Shown: piece after piece, positions 46,785-55,320 of the stretch | Position numbering within the stretch: position 1 is the first letter of the stretch | How the letters are laid out: each line of letters begins with the position of its first letter | Notes under the pieces: model-generated | Seen by the model: only the letters and a program-made list of their open reading frames with translations | What the model was told of the DNA's origin: nothing | The model's database searches: none | NCBI RefSeq assembly: GCF_000577895.1 | Contig: NZ_HG917868.1 | Span: 1,984,001-2,048,000 of the forward strand | Origin: Clostridium bornimense | GTDB lineage: Bacteria > Bacillota > Clostridia > Clostridiales > Clostridiaceae | Length of the DNA: 64,000 nt | Direction of reading: 5' to 3' | Program-made: the position numbers and the translations under genes

Positions 46785-47324
46785 CTAAAATGATGGTGGA
46801 GTACTTATCCAAATAACCTTTGCTTCATTCTTTCCAGCATTTGATATATAATGATTCGCTTTAGGTTTAAAATAGAAACTTTCTCCTTTTCTAACTCTAT
46901 GCTTCTTATCTCCAATATGTAAGTTTATTGTTCCACTTAACACATATCCAAACTCTTCACCTGCATGCGGCTCTTCTTCCACATATTGTCCTCCCGGACT
47001 TAATGTAACCATAATTGGTTCCATATCATTTTTTTGAGCATCTGGTATAAGCCACATAAGTTTATATCCAATTTCTTCATCTTCCGTCTCAAACATATCC
47101 TCTTTACTAAAGGTTACTCTATGATTATCTTGATCATTAAAAAATTCCTTTAGATTTGTGCCTAATATTTGTAATATATCTACTAACGTAGCAATCGACG
47201 GTGATGTCAAATCATTTTCTAATTGAGAAATAAATCCCTTAGAAAGCTCACACCTATTAGCTAGCTCTTGTTGTGTAAGTTGTTTTTCTATCCTAAGTCT
47301 TTTTATTTTCTCTCCGATTTGCAC
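46785..47324 (-). CDS. XRE-cupin transcriptional regulator of the polyamine operon
   Basis: 179 residues. An XRE-type HTH (about 1-60, LTQQELANRCELSKGFISQLE) is joined to a C-terminal cupin domain (about 105-178; PHAGEEFGYVLSGTINLHIG). PuuR-like regulators with this plan respond to polyamines. The start codon is GTG, 7 nt after AGGAGG. It is the first gene before potABCD and probably represses the whole operon. The dyad GTTTAAAATTACTAAAC (47365-47381) about 45 nt upstream is a possible operator. Confidence 0.92.
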   Translation of the reverse strand: MQIGEKIKRLRIEKQLTQQELANRCELSKGFISQLENDLTSPSIATLVDILQILGTNLKEFFNDQDNHRVTFSKEDMFETEDEEIGYKLMWLIPDAQKNDMEPIMVTLSPGGQYVEEEPHAGEEFGYVLSGTINLHIGDKKHRVRKGESFYFKPKANHYISNAGKNEAKVIWISTPPSF

Positions 47325-47574
47325 AAATCCACCTCCTTTTTATGTAATTATATATAAACATTAAGTTTAAAATTACTAAACAACATTTTAGATTATATAT
47401 ATTTTTATATATTAATTCAATAGTTTTTTTGATTTTATTATTCTTATAAAGAATATATTTTTTCTTGCTTAGATTTATATAAAATTTATGTAATATATTA
47501 GTCCTTTAAAATTTTTTCGATTTACATTCATTCTTTCCAAGTAAGACAAATTTAAAATATTATTTTATAAATAA

Positions 47575-47617
47575 ATCTAGGCTATATTTCAATGTTAAGT
47601 TGAAATATAGCCTAGAT
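47575..47617. terminator. Perfect 18-bp hairpin, probable terminator
   Basis: ATCTAGGCTATATTTCAA pairs exactly with TTGAAATATAGCCTAGAT around a 7-nt loop. T-rich sequence follows on both strands. It probably ends minus-strand transcription that passes the acetyltransferase gene and the debris behind it. Confidence 0.65.
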
Positions 47618-47704
47618 ACTTTTATGTTTATTTTACTATCTTATCACTGAAAATAATGTAGTATTCCTTATGTATCAGTAATAATCTTATTTAATAAATA
47701 GTTA

Positions 47705-47761
47705 CTATAGCTTTTTAATTAACTTCTCATCAGCTTCAATATAGCACGCTAACATCCCCAT
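47705..47761 (-). pseudogene. DUF1877-like gene head (18 codons)
   Basis: SD GAGGAA, then an ATG frame reading MGMLACYIEADEKLIKKL and a TAG. The MGM..Y...D..L opening is the family start of DUF1877 (YfbM-like) proteins, which are normally about 160 residues. After the stop no frame resumes the family sequence. It is read as a truncated remnant. Confidence 0.4.
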
Positions 47762-47870
47762 ATTATATTCCTCACTTTCCTATTTACATATTCAAATTTT
47801 TTTAATACAATCTAAGATTTCACTAAATTCATTTATCTTGTTATCTGCAAACTTTTTCAATTTTATCCTC

Positions 47871-48386
47871 TTACATATTATTCAATATTGCATAAACATA
47901 AGTATCCCAATAAATAGGTTCACCATTAGCATCATTATGAAAAGAAACATTCTTTCTGAAATGAGCTTCTCTCTCCATTCCAACCTTCTCCATCACCTTC
48001 CATGAAGGAGTATTTTGTGGTGCACATTCAGCGTAAATTCTATGGACTCCAGCTTTAAACATATATTCAATTACTGCTATACACCCTTCAGTAATATATC
48101 CTTGTCTATGATAATTTTCATTTAGAACATACCCTATCTCTCTACTATTGAAATCCCTCTTTCCTAGATATATATTTCCAATTACCTTTTTACTATCTTT
48201 TAATTCAACAGCATAAAACTCGTCACTTTCCATACGATACTTTATTTCACTCTCAGCCTTTTCTGCTGTAAAATCTGGATATCCTTCAAATTCACTATTC
48301 ACTCGTTGTAACATATATTCACATAAATCCTCTTTATCCATTAATTCATAATTTCTAATAATAAGTCTTTCTGTCTCTATTCTCAT
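47871..48386 (-). CDS. GNAT acetyltransferase, RimJ/RimL type
   Basis: 171 residues. The N-terminal TERLIIRNYELMDKEDL and the acetyl-CoA loop NYHRQGYITEGCIAVIEYMF are typical of the RimJ/RimL subgroup, as is AGVHRIYAECAPQNTPSWKVMEKVGM. These enzymes acetylate protein N-termini or small amines; the target is not predictable. AAGGAG lies 14 nt before the ATG, a rather long spacing. The gene is downstream of the ABC-2 exporter genes but separated by 112 nt. Confidence 0.88.
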   Translation of the reverse strand: MRIETERLIIRNYELMDKEDLCEYMLQRVNSEFEGYPDFTAEKAESEIKYRMESDEFYAVELKDSKKVIGNIYLGKRDFNSREIGYVLNENYHRQGYITEGCIAVIEYMFKAGVHRIYAECAPQNTPSWKVMEKVGMEREAHFRKNVSFHNDANGEPIYWDTYVYAILNNM

Positions 48387-48498
48387 TTATTTAATATTTC
48401 TCCTTGCCTTTTTTTAATTAAAATATATTCATCTATCCATGGATATTTCATTTTTATTTCCCTTTCTATTTCTTAGTAGAACCTATAGTGTCTTTACT

Positions 48499-49296
48499 TT
48501 AACTACCAGAACTCTCATATCTTTTAATTCCCGTTAACCATATTCGGTAAGCTAATGATATAGCAATAATACTAACTACTACTGTAAGACATATTCCCAC
48601 AACAAAACTTCCTTTTCCTATAAAGTATGCTCCTGGAAAATATCCTGTAAAGGCAAACGGAATAATTCCTGTAAGTATAGCTTTAATAAAATTGGGATAA
48701 ATCCCTATAGGATATTTAGCAAAATCACTAATTTGATATGCCATAAATAAGTATGCTTGTGCAAACTTAACCCAAAATGCTATAGATGTCACTGCTAACT
48801 TAATAGCTGTATATATTAATGTAGCAAATAAAACAACTACTATGAAACTTAAAATTTTACCTATTGAAAAAGTTAATCCTAGTTTTATTGATGACATAAT
48901 TAATAATATAAAACCTATTATTATTTCACCTAAACCATCTGGCTGAAAACTTTCTGATATAACTTGAAACAATGGATTTATTGGCCTTACAAGATATTTA
49001 TCAAATTCACCATGTACTATAGTCTTCCAAGAAAAAATCCAAAGATAATCTGTGAATACATGATCAATTCCCCTTGGAATTTGTGCAAAACCATAAATAA
49101 ATAATATTTCATAAAAACTCCAGCCTTGCAAACTTGGGACTGCGTTAAATATTAAAGTTATAAAAATTACTCCAGTAAATTGCACAAGAATAAATCCAAC
49201 TAATCCTAAAATAAAATCCATCCTATATTCCATTAAGCTCTTAATATACTGCTCTAAAAATCTAATATATAACTTAACGTATCGCTTCATTTTCAC
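48499..49296 (-). CDS. ABC-2 type exporter permease (second subunit)
   Basis: 265 residues with about six TM helices, of the ABC-2-like family with paired permeases (PF06182/DUF990 type). Motifs seen include GFAQIPRGIDHVF and LVRPINPLFQV, the latter also present in the partner as NLVRPINYCKRM. It overlaps the previous permease gene by 4 nt. The permeases and ATPase form a three-gene exporter of unknown substrate. The leader-peptide attenuator in front of the ATPase gene suggests induction by a translation-affecting compound. Confidence 0.85.
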   Translation of the reverse strand: MKMKRYVKLYIRFLEQYIKSLMEYRMDFILGLVGFILVQFTGVIFITLIFNAVPSLQGWSFYEILFIYGFAQIPRGIDHVFTDYLWIFSWKTIVHGEFDKYLVRPINPLFQVISESFQPDGLGEIIIGFILLIMSSIKLGLTFSIGKILSFIVVVLFATLIYTAIKLAVTSIAFWVKFAQAYLFMAYQISDFAKYPIGIYPNFIKAILTGIIPFAFTGYFPGAYFIGKGSFVVGICLTVVVSIIAISLAYRIWLTGIKRYESSGS

Positions 49297-50111
49297 CCTC
49301 CTAAAATAGTTAATTCTGTGATAAGTTTATTCCACATCCATCTTGATAGTAAAATAAGTATACCTATCCACACTACCTGAAGACCTATAGAAAATATAAG
49401 CTCCATCCCTTCTATTTTTCCTAGATATATTAACGTTGGTGTTGAAATTATTGATGAAAAAGGTAACAATCCGAAAATCTTCTGCATTATCATTGGGAAA
49501 AATGATAATGGAATTAACGCTCCTGATAAAAGTCTAAATATTGCACCCATAATTTGAGCAAGACCCCACATATTTGTTATTTTAAAAGACAACAAACCAA
49601 AACAATATCTATAATAGAATGAAAGAATAATACTAAGCACCGTTGTAATTAATGACAAAATTATATTTAATATGTTAAAATTGTGTTCTATTGAGATAAA
49701 TAAAACCGTCACTAATATAAAGCCTAAAGAAAATACTAATACAAAATTGAATACTATATTACCTAATGCTTGAAAAAACATTCTCTTACAATAATTAATT
49801 GGTCTTACTAAATTTATTGCAATAGACCCATCTTTAACTTCTCTATATATCATTGTTGATACATCTATATCCGTTAATATACCAATCAAAAATGCTAATA
49901 ACATATAAATAATCATTTCATTAAAATTAAACCCACTAATAATAGATTTCGTAGAACTACCATAAATAGCTTTCCACAAATAGTAAGATACTAATATTAT
50001 TACTCCTTCTCCACAAAAGAATATCATAGTATTAGCTTTATATGTTAATTGTGCTTGAAAGGCATTAGTAGTAAAGGGTAAATATGTCTTCACTTCTTTA
50101 AAATATTTCAT
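49293..50111 (-). CDS. ABC-2 type exporter permease (first subunit)
   Basis: 272 residues, about six TM helices. It shares the VRPIN motif (about residues 103-107) and general plan with the next permease, so the two are paralogues forming a heterodimer. It begins 2 nt after the ATPase stop and overlaps the next gene as ATGA. Transport direction is inferred from the ABC-2 family. Confidence 0.85.
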   Translation of the reverse strand: MKYFKEVKTYLPFTTNAFQAQLTYKANTMIFFCGEGVIILVSYYLWKAIYGSSTKSIISGFNFNEMIIYMLLAFLIGILTDIDVSTMIYREVKDGSIAINLVRPINYCKRMFFQALGNIVFNFVLVFSLGFILVTVLFISIEHNFNILNIILSLITTVLSIILSFYYRYCFGLLSFKITNMWGLAQIMGAIFRLLSGALIPLSFFPMIMQKIFGLLPFSSIISTPTLIYLGKIEGMELIFSIGLQVVWIGILILLSRWMWNKLITELTILGG

Positions 50112-50113
50112 CG

Positions 50114-51115
50114 CTACACCCCAGTTCTATAAATTTTCTTTATTATATCTTCAATACTTGTTTCTGATATTCTAAAATCTATAACTTCAAAATTATTCAT
50201 AATAGATTTCATAATTTCAGATGAAGAAATTTTATTTTTATTGTATGTTATATTTATCTTATTTCCATTTGTTACAATCACCAAATCATCATCATTTAAA
50301 GTTTGCTCTGACTCTACTTTTATATCATTGCTTATATTTGACTCTTTTACTTGATACTCTAACGATGTCATTGCTCCGTATTTCTCTTTTATTTCTTTTA
50401 TACCCCCATCATAAATTTTCTTTCCTTTATCAATTATTATGATTCTATTACATAACTCCTCTATATCATTAAGATCATGGGTAGTTAGTATAATTGTTGT
50501 ACCAAACTTCTCATTTATTTCTTTTATTGCTCTTCTTACTTTTTCTTTAACCATAACATCTAATCCTATTGTTGGCTCATCAAGATAAACTACTTTAGGA
50601 TTATGTATAAGAGCAGCAGCTATATCTGCTCTCATTCTTTGTCCTAAAGAAAGAGATCTAACTGGTGTAAGCATAAATTCTTCAAGACCTAATACATCAT
50701 TTAAAAATTTCATTCTTTCTTTAAAATCCTCTTCTTTAACTTCATATATATCTCTTAAAAGAGTAAATGTTTCTGATATAGGCAAATCCCACCATAATTG
50801 AGTTTTCTGTCCAAATACTACACCTATTTTTTTTGCATTCTTTTCTCTATTTTCATATGGAACTAATCCATCAACTAGAACTTTACCACTACTTGGTGTT
50901 AAAATACCTGTCATCATCTTAATCGTTGTAGACTTTCCTGCACCATTAGCTCCAATATATCCAACTACTTCACCTTCTTCTATTTGAAAACTTATATCTT
51001 CTACTGCTTTTTTAACAACATATTCTCTAGAAAAAAATGATTTTATCGCACCTTTAAACCCTGGATACTTTTTATTAGTTTTGAATTCCTTAGATAAGTG
51101 TTCTACTTTTATCAT
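50114..51115 (-). CDS. ABC-2 exporter ATP-binding protein
   Basis: 333 residues. The ABC domain (about 1-245) has Walker A GANGAGKST, signature SLGQRMRADIA, Walker B VVYLDEPTIGLD and TTHD. A C-terminal extension (about 245-333) is typical of drug and polysaccharide exporter ATPases. The start at 51113-51115 follows GGAGG by 6 nt. It is the first gene of the operon and lies 57 nt after an intrinsic terminator that is preceded by a leader ORF. Substrate unknown. Confidence 0.9.
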   Translation of the reverse strand: MIKVEHLSKEFKTNKKYPGFKGAIKSFFSREYVVKKAVEDISFQIEEGEVVGYIGANGAGKSTTIKMMTGILTPSSGKVLVDGLVPYENREKNAKKIGVVFGQKTQLWWDLPISETFTLLRDIYEVKEEDFKERMKFLNDVLGLEEFMLTPVRSLSLGQRMRADIAAALIHNPKVVYLDEPTIGLDVMVKEKVRRAIKEINEKFGTTIILTTHDLNDIEELCNRIIIIDKGKKIYDGGIKEIKEKYGAMTSLEYQVKESNISNDIKVESEQTLNDDDLVIVTNGNKINITYNKNKISSSEIMKSIMNNFEVIDFRISETSIEDIIKKIYRTGV

Positions 51116-51171
51116 ATATACCTCCACCTCTCACCATTACACATTGTCGAACATATGTTCTTTTTGAAATT

Positions 51172-51196
51172 AAAAAAATGCCGTGCAAACGCACGG
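51172..51196 (-). terminator. Attenuator terminator before the ABC-2 exporter operon
   Basis: CCGTGC-GTTT-GCACGG with a following ATTTTTTT on the minus strand is an intrinsic terminator. No minus-strand gene other than the 13-codon leader ORF precedes it, so it can only stop transcripts begun at the promoter 51349-51377. AAACGCA (51227-51233 on the minus strand) is complementary to TGCGTTT in the stem and could form an antiterminator. Confidence 0.8.
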
Positions 51197-51276
51197 TTAT
51201 TATTTTAATAATAAATGTCTAATGATTGCGTTTCTTATTAAGTTCAATTTATAAAGACATGAATATTCTTTATAAA

Positions 51277-51318
51277 TTAATTATTAAATTGCTTAATTAA
51301 AAACTTCAATATACACAT
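51277..51318 (-). CDS. 13-codon leader peptide (attenuation)
   Basis: AAAGGAG is 6 nt before ATG. The frame reads MCILKFLIKQFNN and ends in TAA. It starts about 24 nt after the predicted transcription start. A hairpin (51249-51275, TTATAAAGA/TCTTTATAA) follows directly, then the antiterminator segment and terminator. The layout is that of ribosome-stalling leader peptides that control antibiotic-efflux genes in Firmicutes. The peptide has no run of one amino acid, so amino-acid starvation sensing is less likely. Confidence 0.65.
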   Translation of the reverse strand: MCILKFLIKQFNN

Positions 51319-51348
51319 TAAACACTCCTTTACAAATAGCATGTTACA

Positions 51349-51377
51349 ATAATAACACTATACCGTTTACATGTCAA
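51349..51377 (-). promoter_or_regulatory. Consensus extended -10 promoter for the leader and exporter operon
   Basis: TTGACA (51372-51377), 17 nt, TATTAT (51349-51354) with the extended TGN in front of the -10. This is the best promoter in the window and gives a start near 51342, about 230 nt before the ATPase gene. Confidence 0.85.
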
Positions 51378-51420
51378 TATTTATTTTAAATGTATTTTAT
51401 ATACATTTAAAATTATTGTA

Positions 51421-51449
51421 TTGACATTAAAAGGTTTTTATTGTAATAT
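51421..51449 (+). promoter_or_regulatory. Sigma-A promoter of the T-box ilvBN transcript
   Basis: TTGACA (51421-51426), 17 nt, TAATAT (51444-51449). It is divergent from the exporter promoter; the two -35 boxes are 43 nt apart. Transcription should start near 51456, just before the T-box stem I. Confidence 0.85.
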
Positions 51450-51467
51450 TTTTTCAAGACCATATTG

Positions 51468-51740
51468 TAGAAACTATGACGAGGAGGAGTATATATATTC
51501 CGTAAATAAAGAGAGAGGATGTTTAGCTGGAAATTTCTCATGAAGAATATATAGAAGGTAGCCTCAGAGTTTTTAATCGAAATTTACTTAGTAAAAAGTA
51601 GAATTAAACGGAGTCTCACCGTTAAAAGAGAAATAATATCGGTTATAATACCTGTATTATATTGAGTGTGTATTTTTATACAAAAATTGGTGGTACCGCG
51701 GAGTAAACCCTTCGTCCTTTTTTAGGATGAAGGGTTTTTT
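51468..51740 (+). promoter_or_regulatory. T-box leader controlling ilvBN
   Basis: The T-box sequence TGGTGGTACCGCGG is at 51688-51701. The terminator AAACCCTTCGTCCT/AGGATGAAGGGTTT (51705-51737) is followed by a T-run. Stem I can form from TATATATTC (near 51493) with GAATATATA (near 51545), with the AGAGAGAGGATG and GCTGGAAA features of the distal part. In the specifier loop, GCCTCAG offers CTC (Leu) at 51563-51565 followed by A, so uncharged tRNA-Leu is the probable signal. The TGG-T bulge would pair with a tRNA ending in ACCA. The codon call is less certain than the T-box itself. Confidence 0.93.
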
Positions 51741-51767
51741 TATTATAAATAAAAAGGGGTGTATTTT

Positions 51768-53447
51768 ATGAAATATAATGGTTCAGAGATTACAATCAAA
51801 TTACTAGAATTGCATGGTATTGAAATAATAGCAGGAATTCCTGGTGGATATATTCTTCCTCTATATGATGCACTTTATAAAAGTAATATAAAACACATTT
51901 TAGCAAGACATGAGCAAGGGGCTGCATTTATGGCTCAAGGTGTTGCTAGATCTACTGGAAAACCAGCTGTATGTTTCGCAACTTCAGGTCCAGGGGCTAC
52001 AAATTTGTTAACAGCTATAGCTGATGCAAAGCTAGATTCTATTCCTATTATCGCAATTACAGGTCAAGTTTCTTATGATTGCATTGGTACTGATTCTTTC
52101 CAAGAAGTTGATACTTACGGACTTACCATACCAATAACAAAACACAATTATATTGTTCACTCTGTAGAAGAACTATTTACAATAATTCCCGAAGCTTTTA
52201 AGCTATCTATGGATGGACGTCCAGGTCCTATAGTTATTGATATACCAAAAGATGTACAGCTAGCAGAAATGGAAGTAACTACTTGGCCACATATAGATTT
52301 AAATTATGAGCAAGACTATATCACTGAAAATTATCAACTTCAAGATATAGCCGAAATAATAAATAATTCAAAAAAGCCTATTATATATGCTGGTGGTGGC
52401 ATAATTAATTCCAATGGTTCTGCTGCACTTTATAACTTCGCTAAAAAAAGTAATATCCCTGTTGCCCTAACATTAATGGGGCTAGGCAGTTTTCCTACTG
52501 ATGATCCTCTTTATCTTGGAATGGTAGGTATGCATGGAAATAGATATACAAATTTACTTATCAATAAAGCTGATGTCATTTTAGCATTTGGTGTACGTTT
52601 TGATGATAGAGCTACTGGTAATATAAGAAAGTTTTGTCCTAACGCTAAAATAGTTCATGTAGAAATTGATGAAGTTGAGATTAACAAGCTAAGAGATACT
52701 TATTATGCCCTTGTTGGAGATATTAGAATTGTTTTAGAAGATCTTATTCATTATATAAACGCTAATCCTAGAACTGACTGGCTTAATGAAGTTATAAGTT
52801 ACAAAGAAAAATACCCGTTTGTACTTCCACCGAAGGAAGATATTTTTCATCCTATAAATATGATTAAATATATTCATGATATAGTTCCAGAAACTACGAT
52901 TGTTACAACAGATGTAGGACAACATCAAATGTGGGTAGCACAAAGTTATTCTTTTAATACACCACGTACCCTTTTAACTTCCGGTGGATTAGGTACTATG
53001 GGCTTTGGCCTTCCGGCAGCAATAGGTGCCGCTTTAGCTAATGATGATAAAAATATTATCTGTTTTAGTGGAGATGGTTCTATATTAATGAACATCCAAG
53101 AATTAGCTACATTAAAAGATTTTAATTTGAATGTTAAAGTAATAATCTTTGTTAATGGACATCTTGGACTAGTTAGACAACAACAAGAATTATTCTATAA
53201 TGAGCATTATATGGCATCAAAATTTATTAGTAACCCTGACTTTACCATTATCGGAAAAGGATTCGGCATTGAGACCTGCGACCTTGGAAAAGAAAATAGT
53301 CCTTTAGAAAAGCTAAAAGAAATTTTATCTAAAAAAGGACCTTATGTTATATCTATACCTATAAATGAAACTGAAAATGTATACCCTATGGTAGCTCCTG
53401 GAGCTGCTAATACTGAAATGATTGGAGGAGAATTAAATGGAAATTAA
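51768..53447 (+). CDS. ilvB: Acetolactate synthase large subunit
   Basis: 559 residues. It is the TPP-dependent enzyme that joins pyruvate units (or pyruvate and 2-oxobutyrate) in branched-chain amino-acid synthesis. Catalytic Glu is in [12 protein letters not shown] (about 49), the FAD/TPP middle domain has GLGSFP and RFDDRATG, and the TPP-Mg motif is [12 protein letters not shown] through [11 protein letters not shown]. The start at 51768-51770 is 7 nt after AAGGGGT. It is the first gene after the T-box and overlaps ilvN by 11 nt. No other ilv or leu gene follows. Confidence 0.95.
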   Translation: MKYNGSEITIKLLELHGIEIIAGIPGGYILPLYDALYKSNIKHILARHEQGAAFMAQGVARSTGKPAVCFATSGPGATNLLTAIADAKLDSIPIIAITGQVSYDCIGTDSFQEVDTYGLTIPITKHNYIVHSVEELFTIIPEAFKLSMDGRPGPIVIDIPKDVQLAEMEVTTWPHIDLNYEQDYITENYQLQDIAEIINNSKKPIIYAGGGIINSNGSAALYNFAKKSNIPVALTLMGLGSFPTDDPLYLGMVGMHGNRYTNLLINKADVILAFGVRFDDRATGNIRKFCPNAKIVHVEIDEVEINKLRDTYYALVGDIRIVLEDLIHYINANPRTDWLNEVISYKEKYPFVLPPKEDIFHPINMIKYIHDIVPETTIVTTDVGQHQMWVAQSYSFNTPRTLLTSGGLGTMGFGLPAAIGAALANDDKNIICFSGDGSILMNIQELATLKDFNLNVKVIIFVNGHLGLVRQQQELFYNEHYMASKFISNPDFTIIGKGFGIETCDLGKENSPLEKLKEILSKKGPYVISIPINETENVYPMVAPGAANTEMIGGELNGN

Positions 53448-53727
53448 ACCACACTGTATAATAGAATTATTAGTTAATAATCATGCTGGAGTTATGTCTC
53501 ATATAACAGGCCTCTTTGCAAGAAGAGCTTTCAACTTAGAAGGAATATTATGTGGAGGTATCGGCGACGGAAGCAAAAGTACTATGTTCTTATTAGTTAA
53601 TGATGATGAACTTATTGAACAGATTACTAAACAACTAAAGAAACTTCATGATGTTATAGAAGTAAAAATACACCATGACTATGATTGTTCTGTTTTCTAT
53701 AATTTAGATCAATTGTTTATTAAGTAA
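53437..53727 (+). CDS. ilvN: Acetolactate synthase small (regulatory) subunit
   Basis: 96 residues, a single ACT domain ([20 protein letters not shown], then [12 protein letters not shown]), as in short IlvN forms. It confers valine feedback on the large subunit in studied homologues. GGAGGAG lies 7 nt before the ATG, inside the end of ilvB. The C-terminal helper domain of longer IlvH proteins is absent, which is normal for this short class. Confidence 0.93.
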   Translation: MEIKPHCIIELLVNNHAGVMSHITGLFARRAFNLEGILCGGIGDGSKSTMFLLVNDDELIEQITKQLKKLHDVIEVKIHHDYDCSVFYNLDQLFIK

Positions 53728-53740
53728 TTTTTAAAATCAC

Positions 53741-53786
53741 AAGGGGCTATCGCATTAATGATTAAATTCCTAAGCGAGCCCTTTTT
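53741..53786 (+). terminator. Terminator of ilvBN
   Basis: AAGGGGCT..CGC pairs with GCG..AGCCCTTT (two bulged bases), then five T. It follows the ilvN stop by about 15 nt. Confidence 0.75.
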
Positions 53787-53804
53787 CATTACTATCTATC
53801 AGAT

Positions 53805-53885
53805 ACATTTGCCATCCGCAGTACTATAATATTTTTCCGCCATGGAAAATAAACCTCCACTGTGCACTGTGCACTGACAACTGTT
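53805..53885 (-). repeat. Dispersed hairpin repeat, copy E (diverged module 1 with period-7 tail)
   Basis: TGCCATCCGCAGTACTATAATA, TTTTCC-GCCAT-GGAAAA and CCTCCACTGTGCACTGTGCACTGAC keep the module-1 order seen in copies C and G, but the stem is different in sequence. The tail has GTGCACT twice at 7-bp spacing. It lies between the ilvBN terminator and the helicase gene. Confidence 0.6.
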
Positions 53886-54016
53886 TTCCATTTATATTTT
53901 CACTAAATCATGATATAATTTTTGATAAAAGTATAATGTACTACATATCATAAAATATTTGTGGTAAACTACTAATCACAACTTAAGTTATTGATTTTAT
54001 ACAAGGGAGATTATTT

Positions 54017-55168
54017 ATGAAAAATAATTTTAATGAACTAAATTTAGATTCAAATATAGTATTAGGTCTAGAAAAACAAGGTATAACTACACCAACAGAA
54101 ATACAATCTCTTACAATTCCTAATGTTTTAGAAAATAAAGATATCATTGCTGAAGCATATACTGGTAGCGGAAAAACTTTAGCTTTCGTTGCTCCTTTAT
54201 TTCAGAAAATAGATACTTCTAAGAGAGAGTCACAAGTTCTTATCTTAGCTCCAACTCATGAGTTAGTTATTCAAATAACGGAACAAATTAAGTTGCTAGC
54301 CAAAAATTCTGAAATTCCTGTCACTTCACTTAGTATAATTGGAGAAGCTAGTATTGAAAAGCAAATAAAGAAAATTAAAGAAATTAAACCTCATATAGTA
54401 GTTGGTTCAGCTGGAAGAATATTAGATCTTATAAAGAAAAAGAAATTTAAACCTCATACTCTTAAAACTATTGTAATAGATGAAGCTGATTCTCTTCTAG
54501 TAGAAGAAAAAATTTCACCTATAAAAGAAATTATTAAAACTACTATGCGAGACCGTCAACTTATGATTTTCTCTGCTACAATAAATGATAAAGTATTAGC
54601 TTCAGCAACAGAACTTATGAAAGATCCTGTTATTTTAAAATCAAAAGCAAAAGTGGCCTTAAATCCTAACATAACTCACATGTGTATTTTAAGTGATAGA
54701 AAAGATAAATTTGAAACATTGAGAAAGCTTATAAATGCAACAAAACCTAAAAAAGCTATTGTATTCCTTAATAAAGGTCACGAAATTGAATTTATAACAC
54801 AAAAATTAAATTATCATAAAAAGAATGCTATTGGAATCTATGGAAATATGACTAAAGAGCAAAGAAAAAATGCTTTAGATGGCTTTAGAAACGGCAAATA
54901 TAACATTTTAGTATCTTCTGATTTATCAGCAAGAGGTCTTGATATTTCAGATGTAACTCATATATTTAACTTAGACTTTCCTGTGAAAGCAAAGGAATAT
55001 CTACATAGAGCAGGAAGAACTGCAAGAGGTACTGCTTCTGGAACTTGCATATCTATTGTAAATGAACGAGACCTTGCTGCCATAAGAATTTACGAAAGAG
55101 AATTTAATATTGAAATAGAACCAAAAGTACTATTTGAAGGTAAATTATATAATCCAAAAGATTTGTAA
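54017..55168 (+). CDS. DEAD-box RNA helicase
   Basis: 383 residues, a bare two-domain core. Motif I AYTGSGKT, Ia APTHELV, motif II VIDEAD, motif III SAT, motif V SARGLDI and motif VI HRAGRTAR are intact. There is no C-terminal RNA-binding extension, so it resembles the small clostridial helicases used in cold adaptation or RNA turnover rather than DbpA or CshA. GGGAG is 7 nt before the ATG. It ends at a strong terminator and is monocistronic. Confidence 0.93.
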   Translation: MKNNFNELNLDSNIVLGLEKQGITTPTEIQSLTIPNVLENKDIIAEAYTGSGKTLAFVAPLFQKIDTSKRESQVLILAPTHELVIQITEQIKLLAKNSEIPVTSLSIIGEASIEKQIKKIKEIKPHIVVGSAGRILDLIKKKKFKPHTLKTIVIDEADSLLVEEKISPIKEIIKTTMRDRQLMIFSATINDKVLASATELMKDPVILKSKAKVALNPNITHMCILSDRKDKFETLRKLINATKPKKAIVFLNKGHEIEFITQKLNYHKKNAIGIYGNMTKEQRKNALDGFRNGKYNILVSSDLSARGLDISDVTHIFNLDFPVKAKEYLHRAGRTARGTASGTCISIVNERDLAAIRIYEREFNIEIEPKVLFEGKLYNPKDL

Positions 55169-55215
55169 GATATTATTATAGCGATAAAATCTGTATTTTT
55201 ATTTATCGACACTAA

Positions 55216-55252
55216 AAAAGGTTAGAAATACTTTTCATATTTCTAACCTTTT
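55216..55252 (+). terminator. Terminator of the DEAD-box helicase gene
   Basis: A perfect 15-bp stem AAAAGGTTAGAAATA/TATTTCTAACCTTTT with a 7-nt loop. Confidence 0.9.
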
Positions 55253-55320
55253 ATGATGTATATTTTTATGAATTTTTTCTAATCTTATATATGACACTAA
55301 ATTTATATGTAGGTGAAGGT

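Larger units (their letters stand above)
47325..47870. other. Gap with regulator promoter, hairpin and gene debris
   Basis: The right-hand 546 bases before the acetyltransferase hold the likely promoter/operator of the polyamine regulator (47325-47400), a perfect 18-bp hairpin (47575-47617), a DUF1877-like gene head (47705-47761) and a 22-codon TTG-started frame (47792-47860, SD AAGAGGA) of unknown value. AT-rich DNA without visible structure fills the rest. Confidence 0.5.

Noticed and set aside
51181-51196. CCGTGC-GTTT-GCACGG considered as a plus-strand terminator or operator
   Set aside because: The T-run is on the minus strand, and only a minus-strand leader transcript passes it.
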